Of a DNA stretch of 64,000 nucleotides, positions 1 to 12,512 are shown one piece after another (within the stretch, counting starts at the first letter, position 1; each line of letters starts with the position of its first letter). The DNA lies in NCBI GenBank assembly GCA_024500155.1, contig CM044859.1:40718003-40782002 (forward strand), read 5' to 3'. A model generated the notes under the pieces. The model did no database searches. It was not told where the DNA came from and saw only the letters and a list, made by a program, of their open reading frames with translations. The position numbers and the translations under genes are program-made. The stretch comes from Chenopodium formosanum. Lineage: Eukaryota; Streptophyta; Magnoliopsida; Caryophyllales; Amaranthaceae.

Positions 1-1173
1 ATTATGCACATTGAGGAGGACGAAGGCATTTGTTCTTTTAGGTAGCCTTTGGATGATTTTAGATACATTTGTCCCCTTCTTGCTACCCATGTTGTTTCCT
101 TGACTTTTTGTTGTTTATTAGCCACATTACAAGCCATATTTGCCCCATCGGTTACTAGTCCCAAGCTTGGCTTGGGGAAGCTATTAGTAGTGAGGCGAGG
201 GAGTTTGTAGTCTGCTTATTATTTGCACAATTTGGGTGGGTTTTGAGAAGTTATTTTGTTCTTGATCATAGTTTTTTTTGATGAGTTTGAAAGTTGAATT
301 TTCTTGAAAAAAATAAAGTATGATCATATGAAAAAAAACGAAGTTCAAGAAAAAAAAAAGTGAAAAAATAAGTGAACTTCAATGAAAAAAGTACAAGTGT
401 TTTAAGTGAAGGTTGATCAAAAGAAACAAAAAAAAATTGAGTTTCAATGAAAAAATCAAGTTTGAAGAATTAAAGTTTGTTATCCGCTCAAGTGTTGCGT
501 TATTATATCTTTATGAGTGAAATTTGTAAGTGTTGGGATTGTTGTTTTTGTTGGAGTTGTATTTGGTTAAATTTTGTTGGAGTTGAGTATGTTGGAGATG
601 ATTGGTCATCATTCATTTTTGACCTTTATTTTATTAGGATTTGCTCCCTTAAGCATTGCTTTTCTCTCACATTTTCCCAAATATTTCCTACCCTTTACCA
701 TAGCCTTATATTACAAGCTTTAAAGACCTTCTGACCTTTGTGCATAGAGTTGTATGGATGTGAAAGTGTTGTTTATCAATGCAAGTTATGAATTGACATA
801 TTTCGAGTCGAGTAGTAGGTTGAGTGCTTGTCTTTTTAAACACACGAGAGTTGTGAGTTTGGGAGGGCATTGTTCACATTAAAGGGGTTGGTTTGAGAGC
901 GATCGAGTACATCTTTTACTCGCCACATAAATAAGAGTTGAGTGTGTGAGCATTAGTCTTGAATTCTATATGCTCTTGTAGTTTGCTCTATTTGACAATT
1001 GTTAGGGAGGAAGAGTGATTAGATGGATGAGATTGGTTGATGTTGAAGCATGTTTATTAGATTAACCTTGAATTGTTTGTGCTTGATTTTTACTTTTTAG
1101 GGTGAAGCATATTTATTTATTCATTGATGAGATCTATGCTTAGGGACAAGCAAAAGTTTGGCTTGGGGGAGTT
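1..1173 (+). mobile_element. Element A: 3' end of Athila-like internal region
   Basis: Non-coding 3' tail of a Ty3/gypsy element entering from the left. I see no convincing protein domain; open frames are short and carry no recognisable motif. The stretch at 280-460 is A-rich with repeated aagttcaa-type words. It ends in a purine-rich tract at 1155-1173 (aagtttggcttgggggagt), the usual type of polypurine tract directly before the 3' LTR in Athila-like elements. A similar run at 170-180 may be a second, degenerate tract. The 5' end lies outside the window. Confidence 0.7.
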
Positions 1174-2626
1174 TGATGTGTCTAATTTATATAGTATTTT
1201 ACCCCCGTCCCTTGGTTATAATTAGTAGTGTTTTTGGCTCTTTAGAGCCACTTTTATTACTAACTGGCGTTTTCTAGTGTTTTCGTAGTTTCGGTTGAGT
1301 TTTGTAGGAAATTGCACTTTCGGAGCATTTTCCTGGGATTTTATGGAGTATCTACAAGCATTGGAGGAGCACAACCAGGTTTTATAGCCCAGGGCCGGTT
1401 AGAGCCATTGAATAAGAGATTAAGGGCCTAGCATTTGAGATTGCGAGGCAATTGAACCGAGTATTCAAGACCCAAGGAGGATATTTGGTTTGGGCCGAAA
1501 TTACGAGCCCAAACGAGGAGTCCATTGTAGCCCAAGAGTGTCGCCCGACAAAGAGAGCTCAAGCCCGAAAGCGCGCCCGACCGGGCGGGGCGGAGTAATT
1601 GTAGCAGCAGTTGGCGCCCGAAGTCGCGCCCGGCCGGGCGCGAGAGATGCACTTGATAGCAAAAAGGCGGGCTCGATCGGGCGGTGCCTCGCCTAATCGG
1701 GCGCGTGTCAGCATTAGGAGATTTTAAGCATTGTTTAAGTTTGTTATAGTTTAGGATTACTGGCTTTATATAAGTACGATTTCGTTAAGCAAGCTTAGTA
1801 TCTCTTTTTACTCTTTCTTACTTCTTCTCTTAGACTTTCTCTCTCTACTTAGCTTATTTTCGCTCTCTACACTTTATACTTTGTTCTTTACTCAACTCTT
1901 AATTCCGATAACTTTGGTAACGATTTCTTTTCTCTTAATCTCAGTTATTTATTTTATTCCTTCGGATCATGTCTTATTTTATTGATTTGATTAGTTTAGA
2001 TTTAATTATGTGTGAGTAGTTTTCTTTCTAGGGTTTGTGGGGATCCATGAATAATATGAAGGGGTAATTTATTGTTGTTGATTATCAATGCTAGATTAAT
2101 TTCCTATTGATTGATTTAATGCTCTGTGACTAGATTAGGCCTGATCTTTTATGCATGAGTTTGACAATATTGATTCGAGATTCGAGAGATGAAAATTAAT
2201 GTTTAGGTCTAGTTTCAATAGGCAGGTTAATTTATAAATGGTTAAGTCGAGATTCGAGAGATGAGATTTAATACCGGTAAATTAATTCTGTGATTGTAAT
2301 ACGTAGCGAAAGCCCTTTATGATCTGATTAATTGATGCATTGATGATTTATTGTTATGTTTTACCCTGAAATATTGTTTATTGGTGAACCTATGCCCTAG
2401 GTCTTTTATTCATTGATTTTCTCTATTCTTATTCTTTACTTTTATTCTCCGTAGTTTAGTTTTCTTTCACCATAATATTATTTTGTTACTTAATTATTTA
2501 GATTGCTTTAATTAATTAGGAATAGAAAGACTAGTTTCCCTGTGGATTCGACCATACTTCCCTATCTGCATTAGTTAGAGGATTTAGGAATTACTTTTGA
2601 TTGGGTGATACGACTTGAGCCTGTCA
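1174..2626 (+). repeat. Element A: 3' LTR (Athila-like, about 1.45 kb)
   Basis: Starts TGATGTGTCTAATTT immediately after the polypurine tract and ends TTGAGCCTGTCA, giving TG...CA termini. The closing part has the ccctgtggattcgacc motif typical of Athila LTR ends. A TATA-like box (ctttatataag) lies at about 1764-1774. A CpG-rich cluster of cccgaccgggcg-like palindromes at 1565-1705 sits just upstream of it. The target duplication cannot be checked because the left LTR is outside the window. Confidence 0.75.
1565..1705 (+). promoter_or_regulatory. CpG-rich palindrome cluster upstream of A's TATA box
   Basis: Several overlapping copies of a GC-rich palindromic word (cccgaccgggcggg, gcccggccgggcgcg, gctcgatcgggcgg, taatcgggcgcg) stand out from AT-rich surroundings. 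They lie about 60-200 bases before the putative TATA box. A regulatory role is inference from position. Confidence 0.45.
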
Positions 2627-3165
2627 TACTTAGCCTCCGCGCTTAAGTTACCTAAATACTTTTGTTATCGAGTCAACTAAGATAGTTTAAGATGTTAAAA
2701 TCCTTGTACTGTGAAAGACAACGTTAACAGATTAATCTCATTCAACATGCACTTAAAAAAAACTTCACTTCTTTCTTTTTTCGCGTCTTTCTTTTTCGGG
2801 AGAAAGTCGGTACCCTCCACAAAAATGACGGAATTTTTTTTCTTTTTGCATTTTTGAGTCGCACAATAACATTACAATGCACACACGAGTCATGTACACA
2901 TTGAGTCATAGCGTGTTATCACATTGAGTCAACTCTATGCACAAAAGAGTCACACGAAGTGAGTCATCATTAAGTCAAGTTTATACCTTGAGTCGTGTCA
3001 AGTCAAAGAGTTAAGCAACACTAAGTCTTAGGTCAACCCTAATTACATGAGCAAGGTCCTATAGTCCAAAATGTAAATGTAGGTACACTAAGTCCCAGAC
3101 GGACGAGTCAGCTTTACAAAAGGTTTGAAGCAAAAGGACGCAAAAACTTAGCAAATCAATTAGAG
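2627..3165 (+). mobile_element. B-family internal fragment flanking A
   Basis: This stretch is similar, with indels, to 6815-7250 inside element B (shared words include cgggagaaagtcggtaccctcc and long runs of gagtca-type words). It is therefore a second copy of B's 3' internal region, joined at about 3165 directly to LTR sequence. Element A is inserted at its left edge. Non-coding. Confidence 0.6.
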
Positions 3166-3988
3166 TAATAAGTATAATTTATAATATCTAGGTTATTATC
3201 ATCAATTGTTTGCATTTTCCTAGTATCATGTTTAGGGTAATAAGTATAATTTCTAATATCAAATATGACAATTGTGATTCCTGTGATGCTTCTTATTCTC
3301 TTCCTAATATTCATGTTAGTATCATGTTAGGGTTAAAGCTTTGATCTTTATTGCTTAGTGACATGCTAGGATTTGTTATTAATATTGTTAGTATCATGCC
3401 TAGGATCTTGCTATTATTATGCTTTAACATAATTATTATTTTTATTATTATGATTATTATTATGTTGCTTGATTATATTTATTGTTATTTCTTGATCACA
3501 CCTTTTATGCATGTTTAAAAGGAATTGGTACTTGTAATCACGCTTAACAAGATAATTAATAATCTTGTTAGGGTTAATTTGATTATAATTTAAGTGATTG
3601 CCAATAATAGATTTATTTGTGCATCAATATTCAACCAACATAGATAAACAGGTTTAGGGTAAATCTATTGATTGCATGTTAGTCAGAAAGCGCACATGAA
3701 TACGATCAGAATAAAGTAGAGGCCTATTATTAGGGCAGGTTCAATCTCTTTTAGGTTGGATTTGTACCTTCATCCCCGAACTACCAGTCATGGTTCCAGA
3801 CCTATTGGTGTTGACGATCTCCTGGATCGTTAAGGGGTGTAACCTTTGCCCTGTGAACGGTTTACAAGTTCCTAAAACTTGTTGGCGACTCTTCTGCTCT
3901 AGCTTCCTTTCCTTTGGACGCCACCGTACTTTAGTGTATAATCACAGTGGGGTTCAAGCTAAGGATAATGCTTGAAATATTCCCTACA
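3166..3988 (+). repeat. Element B: 5' LTR, 5'-truncated
   Basis: Matches the last part of the LTR at 8752-10861 and ends ttccctaca at 3988, directly before a primer-binding-site-like sequence. The first half of the LTR is missing, so the start is approximate. An open frame inside (3790-3975) is not a gene; it lies in conserved LTR sequence. Confidence 0.65.
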
Positions 3989-4014
3989 GATTTTGGGGAA
4001 TCCACTGGGGAGGA
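3989..4014 (+). other. Element B: degenerate primer-binding site
   Basis: The sequence after the LTR contains tccactggggagga, the conserved tail of the tggcgactccactggggagga site seen intact in elements C and H. The first half is mutated here. Confidence 0.5.
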
Positions 4015-6399
4015 TTTCTATTTTAATTCCTGAAATTTATTTCGGCAATGATTTAGAATGAGTGGATGAGACTCGAAAAGTTCAAAGTATTTCATGTGCG
4101 TAATTTTAATTAACATTATTGTCGTATGCATAAAAAAGATTTCATTGGAAAGACCATCCGTAATGAGTTAAAAACATAGGATTTTTACACGTAGGAAATT
4201 TAAGGAATATCTTTCACAACTTGGATCGAAATAATGTTGCACGAAACTGGAAAATTTTATCGAGCATAGTAAGCTGCTGAGGCATGTAGGAACTAGCGTA
4301 AGAAAACAGAGTCTAGCACCGAGGATTTGACTCTGGCGCCAAGCGACACTACTGTCGCCAGGCGCTAGAGCCAAATCGCGGCGCCGACCTTTGTTCGCTG
4401 GCGCCAAGTTCTTCCAATACCGAGCCAGAAATATGCTTTCTAATTTTGATCAGTTTTAAGCATTGTTTGCTCGATCCGACTTCATTATTGAGTTTTTCTC
4501 ACTTTTTTGAAACCCATATGTGTTATACATATGGACATAACCCTCAGGGAATTTATGCTCCATCTACCTGATTGAACGCTCTGTGCAACAAAGGGTACAT
4601 CCGAGAATGTTAAATTCACCAAACCATGGAAGCGAGTTTTTAACTCGCGGTGTCCCATCCACTCGCGCCAACCCTTCAAAAGGTAACGCTTCCGCGTGGT
4701 GCATCCGGACAATTAACCATGGACCCTCTTTTACTAATCCATATCCCGAACTTTAGAGAACTAGAGTCATGGTTAGGTTGCAAACTCATTGCATCATGTT
4801 GTGACTACTTGACTACTTGTGCATCTCTTACATGTGCATACTTATTATGTGACTAAGCTAACCGTTTGGTTTGACTTGTGCTTGTAAATAAGTCTTATTA
4901 AAATAATTAATGACTAAAGGACTTTTCTTAATTAATTAATTAATTAATTAATTAATTTGATCTAATAAATATGTCTAAAATCGAGTCATAGTCCCTTTAA
5001 GTCAACCCGGATTTTTATTCCCATATACTGCACGAACGTCAACTTGTTTTGGTCATAGACGGAGTTCTAGGAAGAACTACGAGTCGTACAACCTATGGAT
5101 CTGTAGCCCCGAGTTTTATGTTTAATTTGGAGTTGGTTGCATCCCAATCAGAGTCACAGATAAAAAGTTATGACTAAAATATTACAACCTGTTCAGTTTA
5201 ATGCATACACATGAAGTCTTAACTTAGTCTTTGCTTGAGTCTAGTTACATTGTCTAGCCACATGGTAATGACACGAGTCTTAACATGTCACCTTCACTCA
5301 CTATTCTTAGCACACACTTCTTATATGTCACCATGACCTTGTCTTAGGTTCATGCATGAGTCGTTTTCCGTCATTTGAGTTGGGGGTACATTCTATTCCT
5401 AATCTTTTCATATCTCTCCATCTACATCACCTTTCTTCATATCACGACCTTCATTCTTCCTACCTTCCTCCATCCATGCATGTTGAATTGAGTTTGAGTC
5501 ATGTGATTGACAAAAAAATAAAATAAAAATGAGGGTAATGATGAAACAAATGCACAAGGCAAGCTTCTCACCAAGATTTCATGCTTTCTTGTTCTTTTTT
5601 TTTTTCAAACCCTTTCTCTAATAAGTCTAGCATAGGCACCCTTCATCCTCCTTGAATTTAATTCTTTGAGTTTGATTTTTACCCTTCACTTTTTAAATAA
5701 AATGAGCATTTATTTCCTTGCATATGATCATTGCATTGCATTACATTAAAAAAAAAAAAAAAATTCCATGTCAAACTAAGCACAAGGTATACCAGTGATT
5801 TGAGGCACTCCTTGTAGCCACATCATATCGCCTTTCACCCTTCAAATATGCAATCTTTTTTTGATAAACCACTTTGAGCCTCGTCTAACGATAGACCTTT
5901 TGTTTTTCAACTTACATCTACCTAACCTTGGGATAGGATGATGTGTAACTTATGTAACTTCAAAAGCTTGAGTGAATTCAATAAATAAAAAATAATAAAA
6001 AAACAAGTAAAAGTGTACAAAAGGGTAAGTGTTCCAATGTCTTTGATATGAAAATGTCTTTGATAAGAACACGTCTCGGATTGCGTCTCTTATCGAGTGC
6101 TCGGTACCGTGCTAGAGAAACATGAATGCCAAGTGAGTGATAGACCGCATGATCGGGATTTCCTACACTAATAAAAATAAAATAAATGCTAAAGCAAAAA
6201 TAAAAAAGAAAAGAGCTTAAAAGTAAGAAACCTCAAGCATGAAAATATAAAGATTCAAAAGCAAGGTTGCACACCTTGGGGGCTTATCTAGGGTCTTGAG
6301 CATTTATCCCCTTTTTTTTTCAAACCTTTAGCCTAACCACGTTATAACCTTTCAAAAGACCTTTTTGAGGTATACACACACTTGTGTGAGGTTCGGCTA

Positions 6400-6443
6400 G
6401 AGCTACGTTCGACCTGATTCCTAACGGATACGTAGGCAACCTC
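6400..6443 (+). other. Conserved ctacgt...acgtag stem motif (B copy)
   Basis: About 44 bases nearly identical to copies in G, H and C. It includes cctgattcctaacggatacg and is bounded by the inverted hexamers ctacgt and acgtag. It is non-coding in every copy. Confidence 0.6.
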
Positions 6444-7489
6444 ACACTGAGGTGTGGCCGTAATAAACATGCATTCATATTCACATTCACACACACACAT
6501 CATGATCATATCAAGGGATCCCCTGTGCTCATCCCTATTCATTTAGAGCTAGACTTGGGGGCTTGATCCGTAAATTATTAGCTTACCTTAGCCTAAGAGT
6601 CACCACCACTTGACTCTTCTAAAAATAATATATTTCCACACACTTAGCTCTTGCGGCCTAATTTTAGTGTCACTATCACACACCGCACAGATACATGACC
6701 AAAATATACTTCCCTTAGGAACCCTTTATCATGAAATCTTAACACAACACTGAAGCATGCCTTGTCATATCAACATCAATCATCATTTCATCACAAAGTA
6801 TGAAGTAATTAGCTTCCGCGCCCAAGTTACCTATATACTTTCATTATCGAGTCAACTAGGATAGTCTAAGATGTTACAATCCTTGTACTGTGAGAGACAA
6901 CACTTGGCTTAGCTCATTCAACATGCACCTTAAAAAACTTCGCTTCTTTCTTTTTTGCGTCTTTCTTTTTCGGGAGAAAGTCGGTACCCTCCACAAAAAT
7001 GACGGAAAATTTTTGCTTTTTCGCATTTTTGTGTCGCACGATCACATAACAATGCACACACGAGTCATGTATACATTGAGTCATGTCGTGTTATCACATT
7101 GAGTCAACACTATGCACACACGAGTCACACGAAGTGAGTCATCATTAAGTCAAGTTTATAAGTTATGTCAAGTTAATGAGTCAAGCAACACTAAGTCTTA
7201 GGTCAACCCTAAAGAAAGAATGGCAAAGTCCTAGAGTCAAAATTATAAATGCAGGCGCATCCCAGCAAGTGAGGACATTCCCGGATTTTTTTTTTCGAAA
7301 ATAAAAACCGTGAATATGACACATGAGATTCCTCCAAGATAAGAGGAATTACATAGATCAGTAAATTAGAGATGAAGAGCTTTAATTTACAAAAGATTTA
7401 AGCGGATTTGGTTGAAAGGAAACGACCAAGTTCAAAGTTCGAAGCAAAATCAAGCAACATCGGTATTAAGAGAAGAATAGAGAAGACCC

Positions 7490-7690
7490 GACCCCAGCGC
7501 CAGACAACGACATCCAGCGTCTGGCAACAGATTTCAGCTCCCGGCGCTAGATTTCAGCGTCTGGCGACAGAGCTAATTCTTGGCGCCAGAGATATTTCTG
7601 CAGCGACAGAACTCGAAGCCTCTCAGAACGGTTATTTTGACCTCTTACACCGATTTTGGGTTCCTTGTTACGCCAGTTAGCCACTATAAG
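7490..7690 (-). promoter_or_regulatory. Relic of antisense promoter region in B
   Basis: Reverse complement resembles 49960-50165 of element C, where a CpG-rich ctgtcgcc/ggcgccag cluster precedes a TATA box and an antisense gene. In B the cluster remains but the gene body is gone. Confidence 0.4.
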
Positions 7691-7984
7691 CAATTTGACA
7701 TGATTGAGTAGTCGATTTGATTACAACCGCAAATAAGTGATTGACCTGACGAAAGATCGTCTCACTTAGCTTTAAGCGCCTAAACATTGGCTCATCACAA
7801 AGGCACCGACATAATGGTTCTGAAGCACCGACGTAATGGTTCACAGCACCGACATACTGGTTTACAAGCAGCAGAAGCACCGACGCACTGGCTAAAGCAA
7901 AGTTCTAGCGAGCTTTAAAGATCGACAAGTGTTGGTCTTCGGTGATTTTCTTCGGAATATTATCGCAACAATTGAGGATGACTT

Positions 7985-8400
7985 CAAGTAAAGTTATTTT
8001 CGACAGCGTTCACTAAGATTGTGGAAGTTGTCACCCAAGATTTGAGAAGATAGCACGAGATGGGCGATCTTCGACGGCATTTGCTAAGATTGTGGAAGTT
8101 GTCACCAAAGATTTGAGAAGATAACACGAGATGGGCGGTCTTCGACGACATTCGCTAAGATTGTGGAGGTTGTCACCAAGATTTGAGAAGATAGCACGAG
8201 ATGGGCGGTCTTCGACGACATTCGCTAAGATTGTGGAGATTGTCACCGAGATTTGAGAAGATAGCATGAGATGGGCGGTCTTCGACGGCATTCGCTAAGA
8301 TTGTGGAGGTTATCATCGAGATTTGAGAAGGACGGTTCGTGATGAGGCGAACTTCGGCGACTTTTGCTATGATTAGGAAGGTTGTCACTATGATTCAAGA
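7985..8400 (+). repeat. 70-71-base tandem repeat, about 5.5 copies
   Basis: Unit begins tttgagaagatagcacgaga; unit starts are at about 8041, 8112, 8182, 8252 and 8322. It sits between the conserved stem motif and the 3' LTR, the same place where G and H carry different tandem arrays. The open frames across it (for example 8031-8291 on minus) are products of the repeat and not genes. Confidence 0.85.
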
Positions 8401-8737
8401 AAAAGAATCTCTTTGTTCAGAGACGCCTGAACATATCCAAAAAAACTCTATTGTTCGGAGACGAGTGAACATCAAAATAGAAAGATGGCGTTCCGTTAGA
8501 TTATGGAAAGTTGTCACAACAGCAATGCAACAACAACAAATCGGTTATCTTCAGAGACGTGTGCTCGACGGTGCAAGATACGCGTTTCTTAACTCTTTTA
8601 TCTGTTTAACTAATGCTAGTTTGCAGGTATCGGCGTTACAAGAGTGATTTAGGATCGCAGAACGTTCTGAATCATTCTTCGTCCCTATCGATACTTTGAC
8701 TTTCATTTTCGAAACTCACGTTTCTCCAAACTCAGTC

Positions 8738-8751
8738 AAAGTGGGGGCTTC
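8738..8751 (+). other. Element B: polypurine tract
   Basis: aaagtgggggcttc immediately before the LTR start TGTAGACACC. The same tract occurs before the 3' LTR of H (33516-33530) and, in reverse, next to those of G and C. Confidence 0.75.
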
Positions 8752-10861
8752 TGTAGACACCCCTTTGTGTCTCCCCAAAACCAAACCCAGTGATGAATAC
8801 CTTTCATGTCATTTGATTATCGAACAAAGCGAAAGTGTGAAAAGTCTACTGATGAGGATGTTTTTATTAAAATATCTCTTCTTTCTGTTTTTGAAAATAT
8901 TTCTTTTCTTACCCTATTTTTGAAAAACATGCATTCCAGTTTAGTTTTGTCCATGTTATGGGTCCAATAATGGTGTAGTTGGATGGAGTTGAACAAAATC
9001 CGCAAAAACTGCTATCCATCGAGTTTTATTTCGATTCGAATTCGGATTCTTTTCTTATTCTCCGACCCTCTTTTTTCTCAATAAATAGAGGTCATATCTC
9101 CCCTTTTTCAATCATCAAATCCCTAGTTTTATAATTCTCTTCTCTCTCTAAGCTAAAGCTTATTCTCTCTCTCTCTCTAGCTCTTTTGCATACAAAATTC
9201 CGCATTCACAAGATCTAGACACACCTAGCCAAATTCGAAGTTGCCTTCACCTTAGACGTGAAAGGTTTTAATTTCTGAGGGTTTGGTCCTTAATCTCTAT
9301 TACAATTATTTAATTTAATTGTTTTGATTTATATTTTCCTTTAAGTTACTAACGCGAGTATTTTGTTATTAGAAAGAGGTACGAGGCATCCAAGTAAGTG
9401 CTTTAATTGTTTGCATTTTTATTATGTTATAGTAATTATGTCTAGGTTATTATTATGATTCCTAGTGTCATGTTAGGGAGTTTTGATTTTCCTAGTATCA
9501 TGTTTAGGGTAATAACTATAATTTCTAATATCAAATATGACAATTGTGATTCCTGTGATGCTTCATATTCTCTTCCTAATATTCATGTTAGTATCATGTT
9601 AGGGTTAAAGCTTTGATCTTTATTGCTTAGTGACATGCTAGGGTTTGTTATTAATCCGGTATGTATTCATTATAAATAGCGTGTTTAAACCTCCGTTTTT
9701 AATCATCAATTCCCATCAACTCTTACCAACTCTCATCATGAAAATCTTGATACTTTCTCTCTTTCTTTTTCTAAACCAACCTTTTTACAAACAAAATTCC
9801 GCATTCACAAGATCTAGACACACTCAGCCAAGTTTGAAGTTGCCTTCTCCCTAGTCGTGAAAGGTTTGATATTTCTAAGGGTTTGGTCCCAAATCTAGTC
9901 TAAACTTTCTTATTTCAATTATTTAATTTAATTCTTTGATTTTATTATTTTCCTTGAAGGTACTAACGTGTGTATTTTGTTATTAGAAAGAGATACGAGG
10001 GATCCAAGTAAGTACTTTAATTGTTTAATTGATATTTTGATATACATGTTTAGGTTATTATTTTGATTCCTAGTATCATGTTAGGATGCTTTTCTTAGTA
10101 TGATGTTTATGGTAAAGAATAAGTTTCTTAATTATATCAATTATGATTTCTATGATGCTTCTTATTTTCATTCTTAATAACATGTTAGTATCATGTTATG
10201 GTTAAAGCTTTGATCTTTATTGTTTAGTGACATGTTAGAGTTTGTTATTAATCTTTTTAGTATCATGCCTAGGATCTTGCTATTATTATGCTTTATTGTT
10301 AATATGATTATTTTCATAATTGTTATGATTATTATGTTGCTTGATGTTTATTATTGTTATTGCTTGATCAAGCCTTTTATGCATGTTTAAAGGGAATTTG
10401 TACTTGTAATCACGCTTAATAAGATAATTAATAATCTTGTTTAGGGTTAATATGATTATAATTCAAGTGATCGCCAATAATAGATTTGTTTGTGCATTAA
10501 TATTCAACCAACATAGATTAAACAGTTTTAGGGTAAACCTATTGATTGCATGTTAGGCAGAAAGCGCACATGAATACGAGAAGAATAAAGTAGAGGCCTA
10601 TTATTAGGGCAAGTTCTTTCTCTTTTAGATTGGATTTGTACCTTCATCCCCGAACTTCCAGTCTTGGTTCTAGACCTATTGGAGTTAACAATCTCATGGA
10701 TCGTTAATGGGTTTAACCTTCACCCTGTGAATGGTTTACAAGTTCATAAAACTTGTTGGCGACTCTTTTGCTCTATCTTCCTTCCCTTTGGGCGCCACCA
10801 TGCTTAAGTGTATGATCAAGTGGGGTTCAAGTTTGGGGTAATGCTTGAAATATTCCCTACA
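8752..10861 (+). repeat. Element B: 3' LTR with internal duplication
   Basis: TGTAGACACC...TATTCCCTACA, about 2.1 kb. It contains two successive related blocks, about 9070-9655 and 9656-10250. Both hold a TATA-like box (9078-9088 and 9669-9679), an acaaaattccgcattcac block, a gtgaaaggttt block and a gtatcatgttaggg block. The first resembles G's LTR in part, the second resembles C's. The LTR looks mosaic with two tandem promoter regions. C's LTR has only one such block. Confidence 0.75.
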
Positions 10862-12106
10862 ATTATGTGTAAATTTTATAATTGTAATTCGTGTGATCAA
10901 GTTTGTATATGTATACGATTGATTATTGGTATTATATGATTTCATTGGATTTGATTATCGTATTACTTTTATTGTTTATAATTGATTATTTCTAGAATTT
11001 TAATGTTGTTGATGTAGGGAACATTGTTTTATTGAGGTTTTAGGGTTATTTAGATAAAATAAATTATTATTTTGGGTTGAGAATTGATTACATTTGGGTT
11101 ACTAGTATGATTGCTCTACAATATTTGAGATAGATAATGATTGAATCGAGTTCGAATTATTATATTATTTGGGAACACGTGCCATTGTTGAGATGGTTTA
11201 TGAATAATTTTTTGATCGATCTATGAGATTAAAAGTTTAAGATTATTATTTTATTCTTGATTTGAGGCTCAGCGTTATATACCTTGGTTCTTGGCATGTT
11301 GGTAATGAGATAATGATCATGATTTAAGAATGAGGTAAAATCTTTATTATTTATTTTTCTGTGGTCCCCTACAGTGGGAATTGGCCCGTATGTGGTCTGG
11401 TTCAAGGTGTTTAATTTCTTGTTATTGAGAGTATTAAAGTTTTTATACTTGTTGGTTTATTTATTCGAATTACCCATGTCCAAGACTAGGTATAGAACAA
11501 AGAGCATAGCACACTTATTGGTTATGAGTTAATTTAGTGAAGGATTGTATTATTATTTAAGGCTTATTTAACAAAGGTTATTTTCAGAGTAGGAGTTCTT
11601 TTACTCTTGTGGTGTATATGTGCAATGTAGTTTCGAACTACATTGTTTAAGTGAGCTATTAATGTTAATTATCCTATTATACTCTGTATTTTGATACGTG
11701 ATGATTACTCAGCTTTTTGCTGATGTGTGTGTGTGTGTTTGTTGTGCTACTTGTGTTTGCGGCCATGTATTTTTCTTATGGTGGCCCTATGACGATCTAT
11801 TTTGGAATTTGTCTTTAATGGTGAGCAGTCAAGTTTGTCTAAACAGGTTGATCAAGTGGTCGTAGCTAATGGAGCTCAATTGTTTTGATTAGTTTGTTAT
11901 AACGAGTTTATAAAGTTTTATAAATAGCTCACTTAGTTTATTGGGTTGTAATTAATGAGATTTTGTAAGTCTTAACACTTGACAGATTGTCGAGTGTGGC
12001 GGTAATACCTCTAATTTAGGTGTATGCTTCCGCAATTTTATTCAAAGGTTTTTTATTTTCCCTTTAATTCTTGTTTATTATTAGTTAGTAAATCGAGGGT
12101 GTTACA
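10862..12106 (+). repeat. 3' part of a Tekay-like LTR
   Basis: AT-rich sequence ending ggtgttaca, like the end of the complete Tekay-like LTR at 61488. The internal tgctgatgtgtgtgtg and gtgagcagtcaag stretches parallel 61020-61130. Element B lies against its left side. No open frame of note. Confidence 0.5.
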
Positions 12107-12512
12107 ATCGATACATTACTTTAATCTTTAATATCTTTATACCTAACATGTACTCCCTCTGTTTGTAAATACTTGCTCCATTTCACCATGCGCGATGTTT
12201 TTATGAGAAATTGAAGAAAGTAATAAATATATGGAGGTAGTGGGCTATGTACGTAGAAGAATAAAAATTTGTAAAAAGAAAAAGTAGTAGAGAGAATAGG
12301 AGGAGAGAGAATATGAAAATGTTAAAATATGATCATGGTAGGTCCACTAGGTGAGAGAAATTAATTTTATATTGTAAAAGATAATCAAATAAGGAAATGG
12401 AGCAAGTATTTAAAAACGGCTGAAAAAGAAAAGTAGAGCAAGTATTTAAAAACGGAGGGAGTAAAAATTACTCACTAATTCACTATACATTCCAATGCGT
12501 GAACTTAAATAT
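12107..12512. other. Unique AT-rich sequence carrying a MITE
   Basis: Apart from the MITE at 12153-12461 I see nothing recognisable. Confidence 0.4.
12153..12461. mobile_element. Stowaway-like MITE 1
   Basis: Terminal inverted repeats CTCCCTCTGTTT... and ...AAACGGAGGGAG, flanked by TA on each side, about 309 bases, no coding capacity: the hallmarks of Tc1/mariner-type Stowaway MITEs. The right inner end carries a short duplication: gagcaagtatttaaaaacgg occurs twice, at about 12402 and 12436. Confidence 0.8.

Larger units (their letters stand above)
4015..8737 (+). mobile_element. Element B: non-coding internal region
   Basis: About 4.7 kb with no gag or pol. The first 1.2 kb matches, in reverse, the 5' untranslated part of C (54850-55690), including an (ATTA)n tract at 4928-4958 and a gcgccagg/ctgtcgcc cluster at 4320-4410. 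From about 5560 the sequence matches what follows gag in H, so gag and pol are absent. It then carries a conserved stem motif (6400-6443), a relic of the antisense promoter region seen in C (7490-7690) and 70-base tandem repeats. B looks like a LARD-type non-autonomous element moved by proteins supplied in trans; that is inference. Confidence 0.65.

Noticed and set aside
1428..1696. Overlapping frames on both strands in A's LTR
   Set aside because: GC-rich palindrome cluster, no domain similarity; coincides with the promoter-side cluster.
8031..8388. Two overlapping minus-strand frames with repeated peptides
   Set aside because: Product of the 70-base tandem repeat of B.
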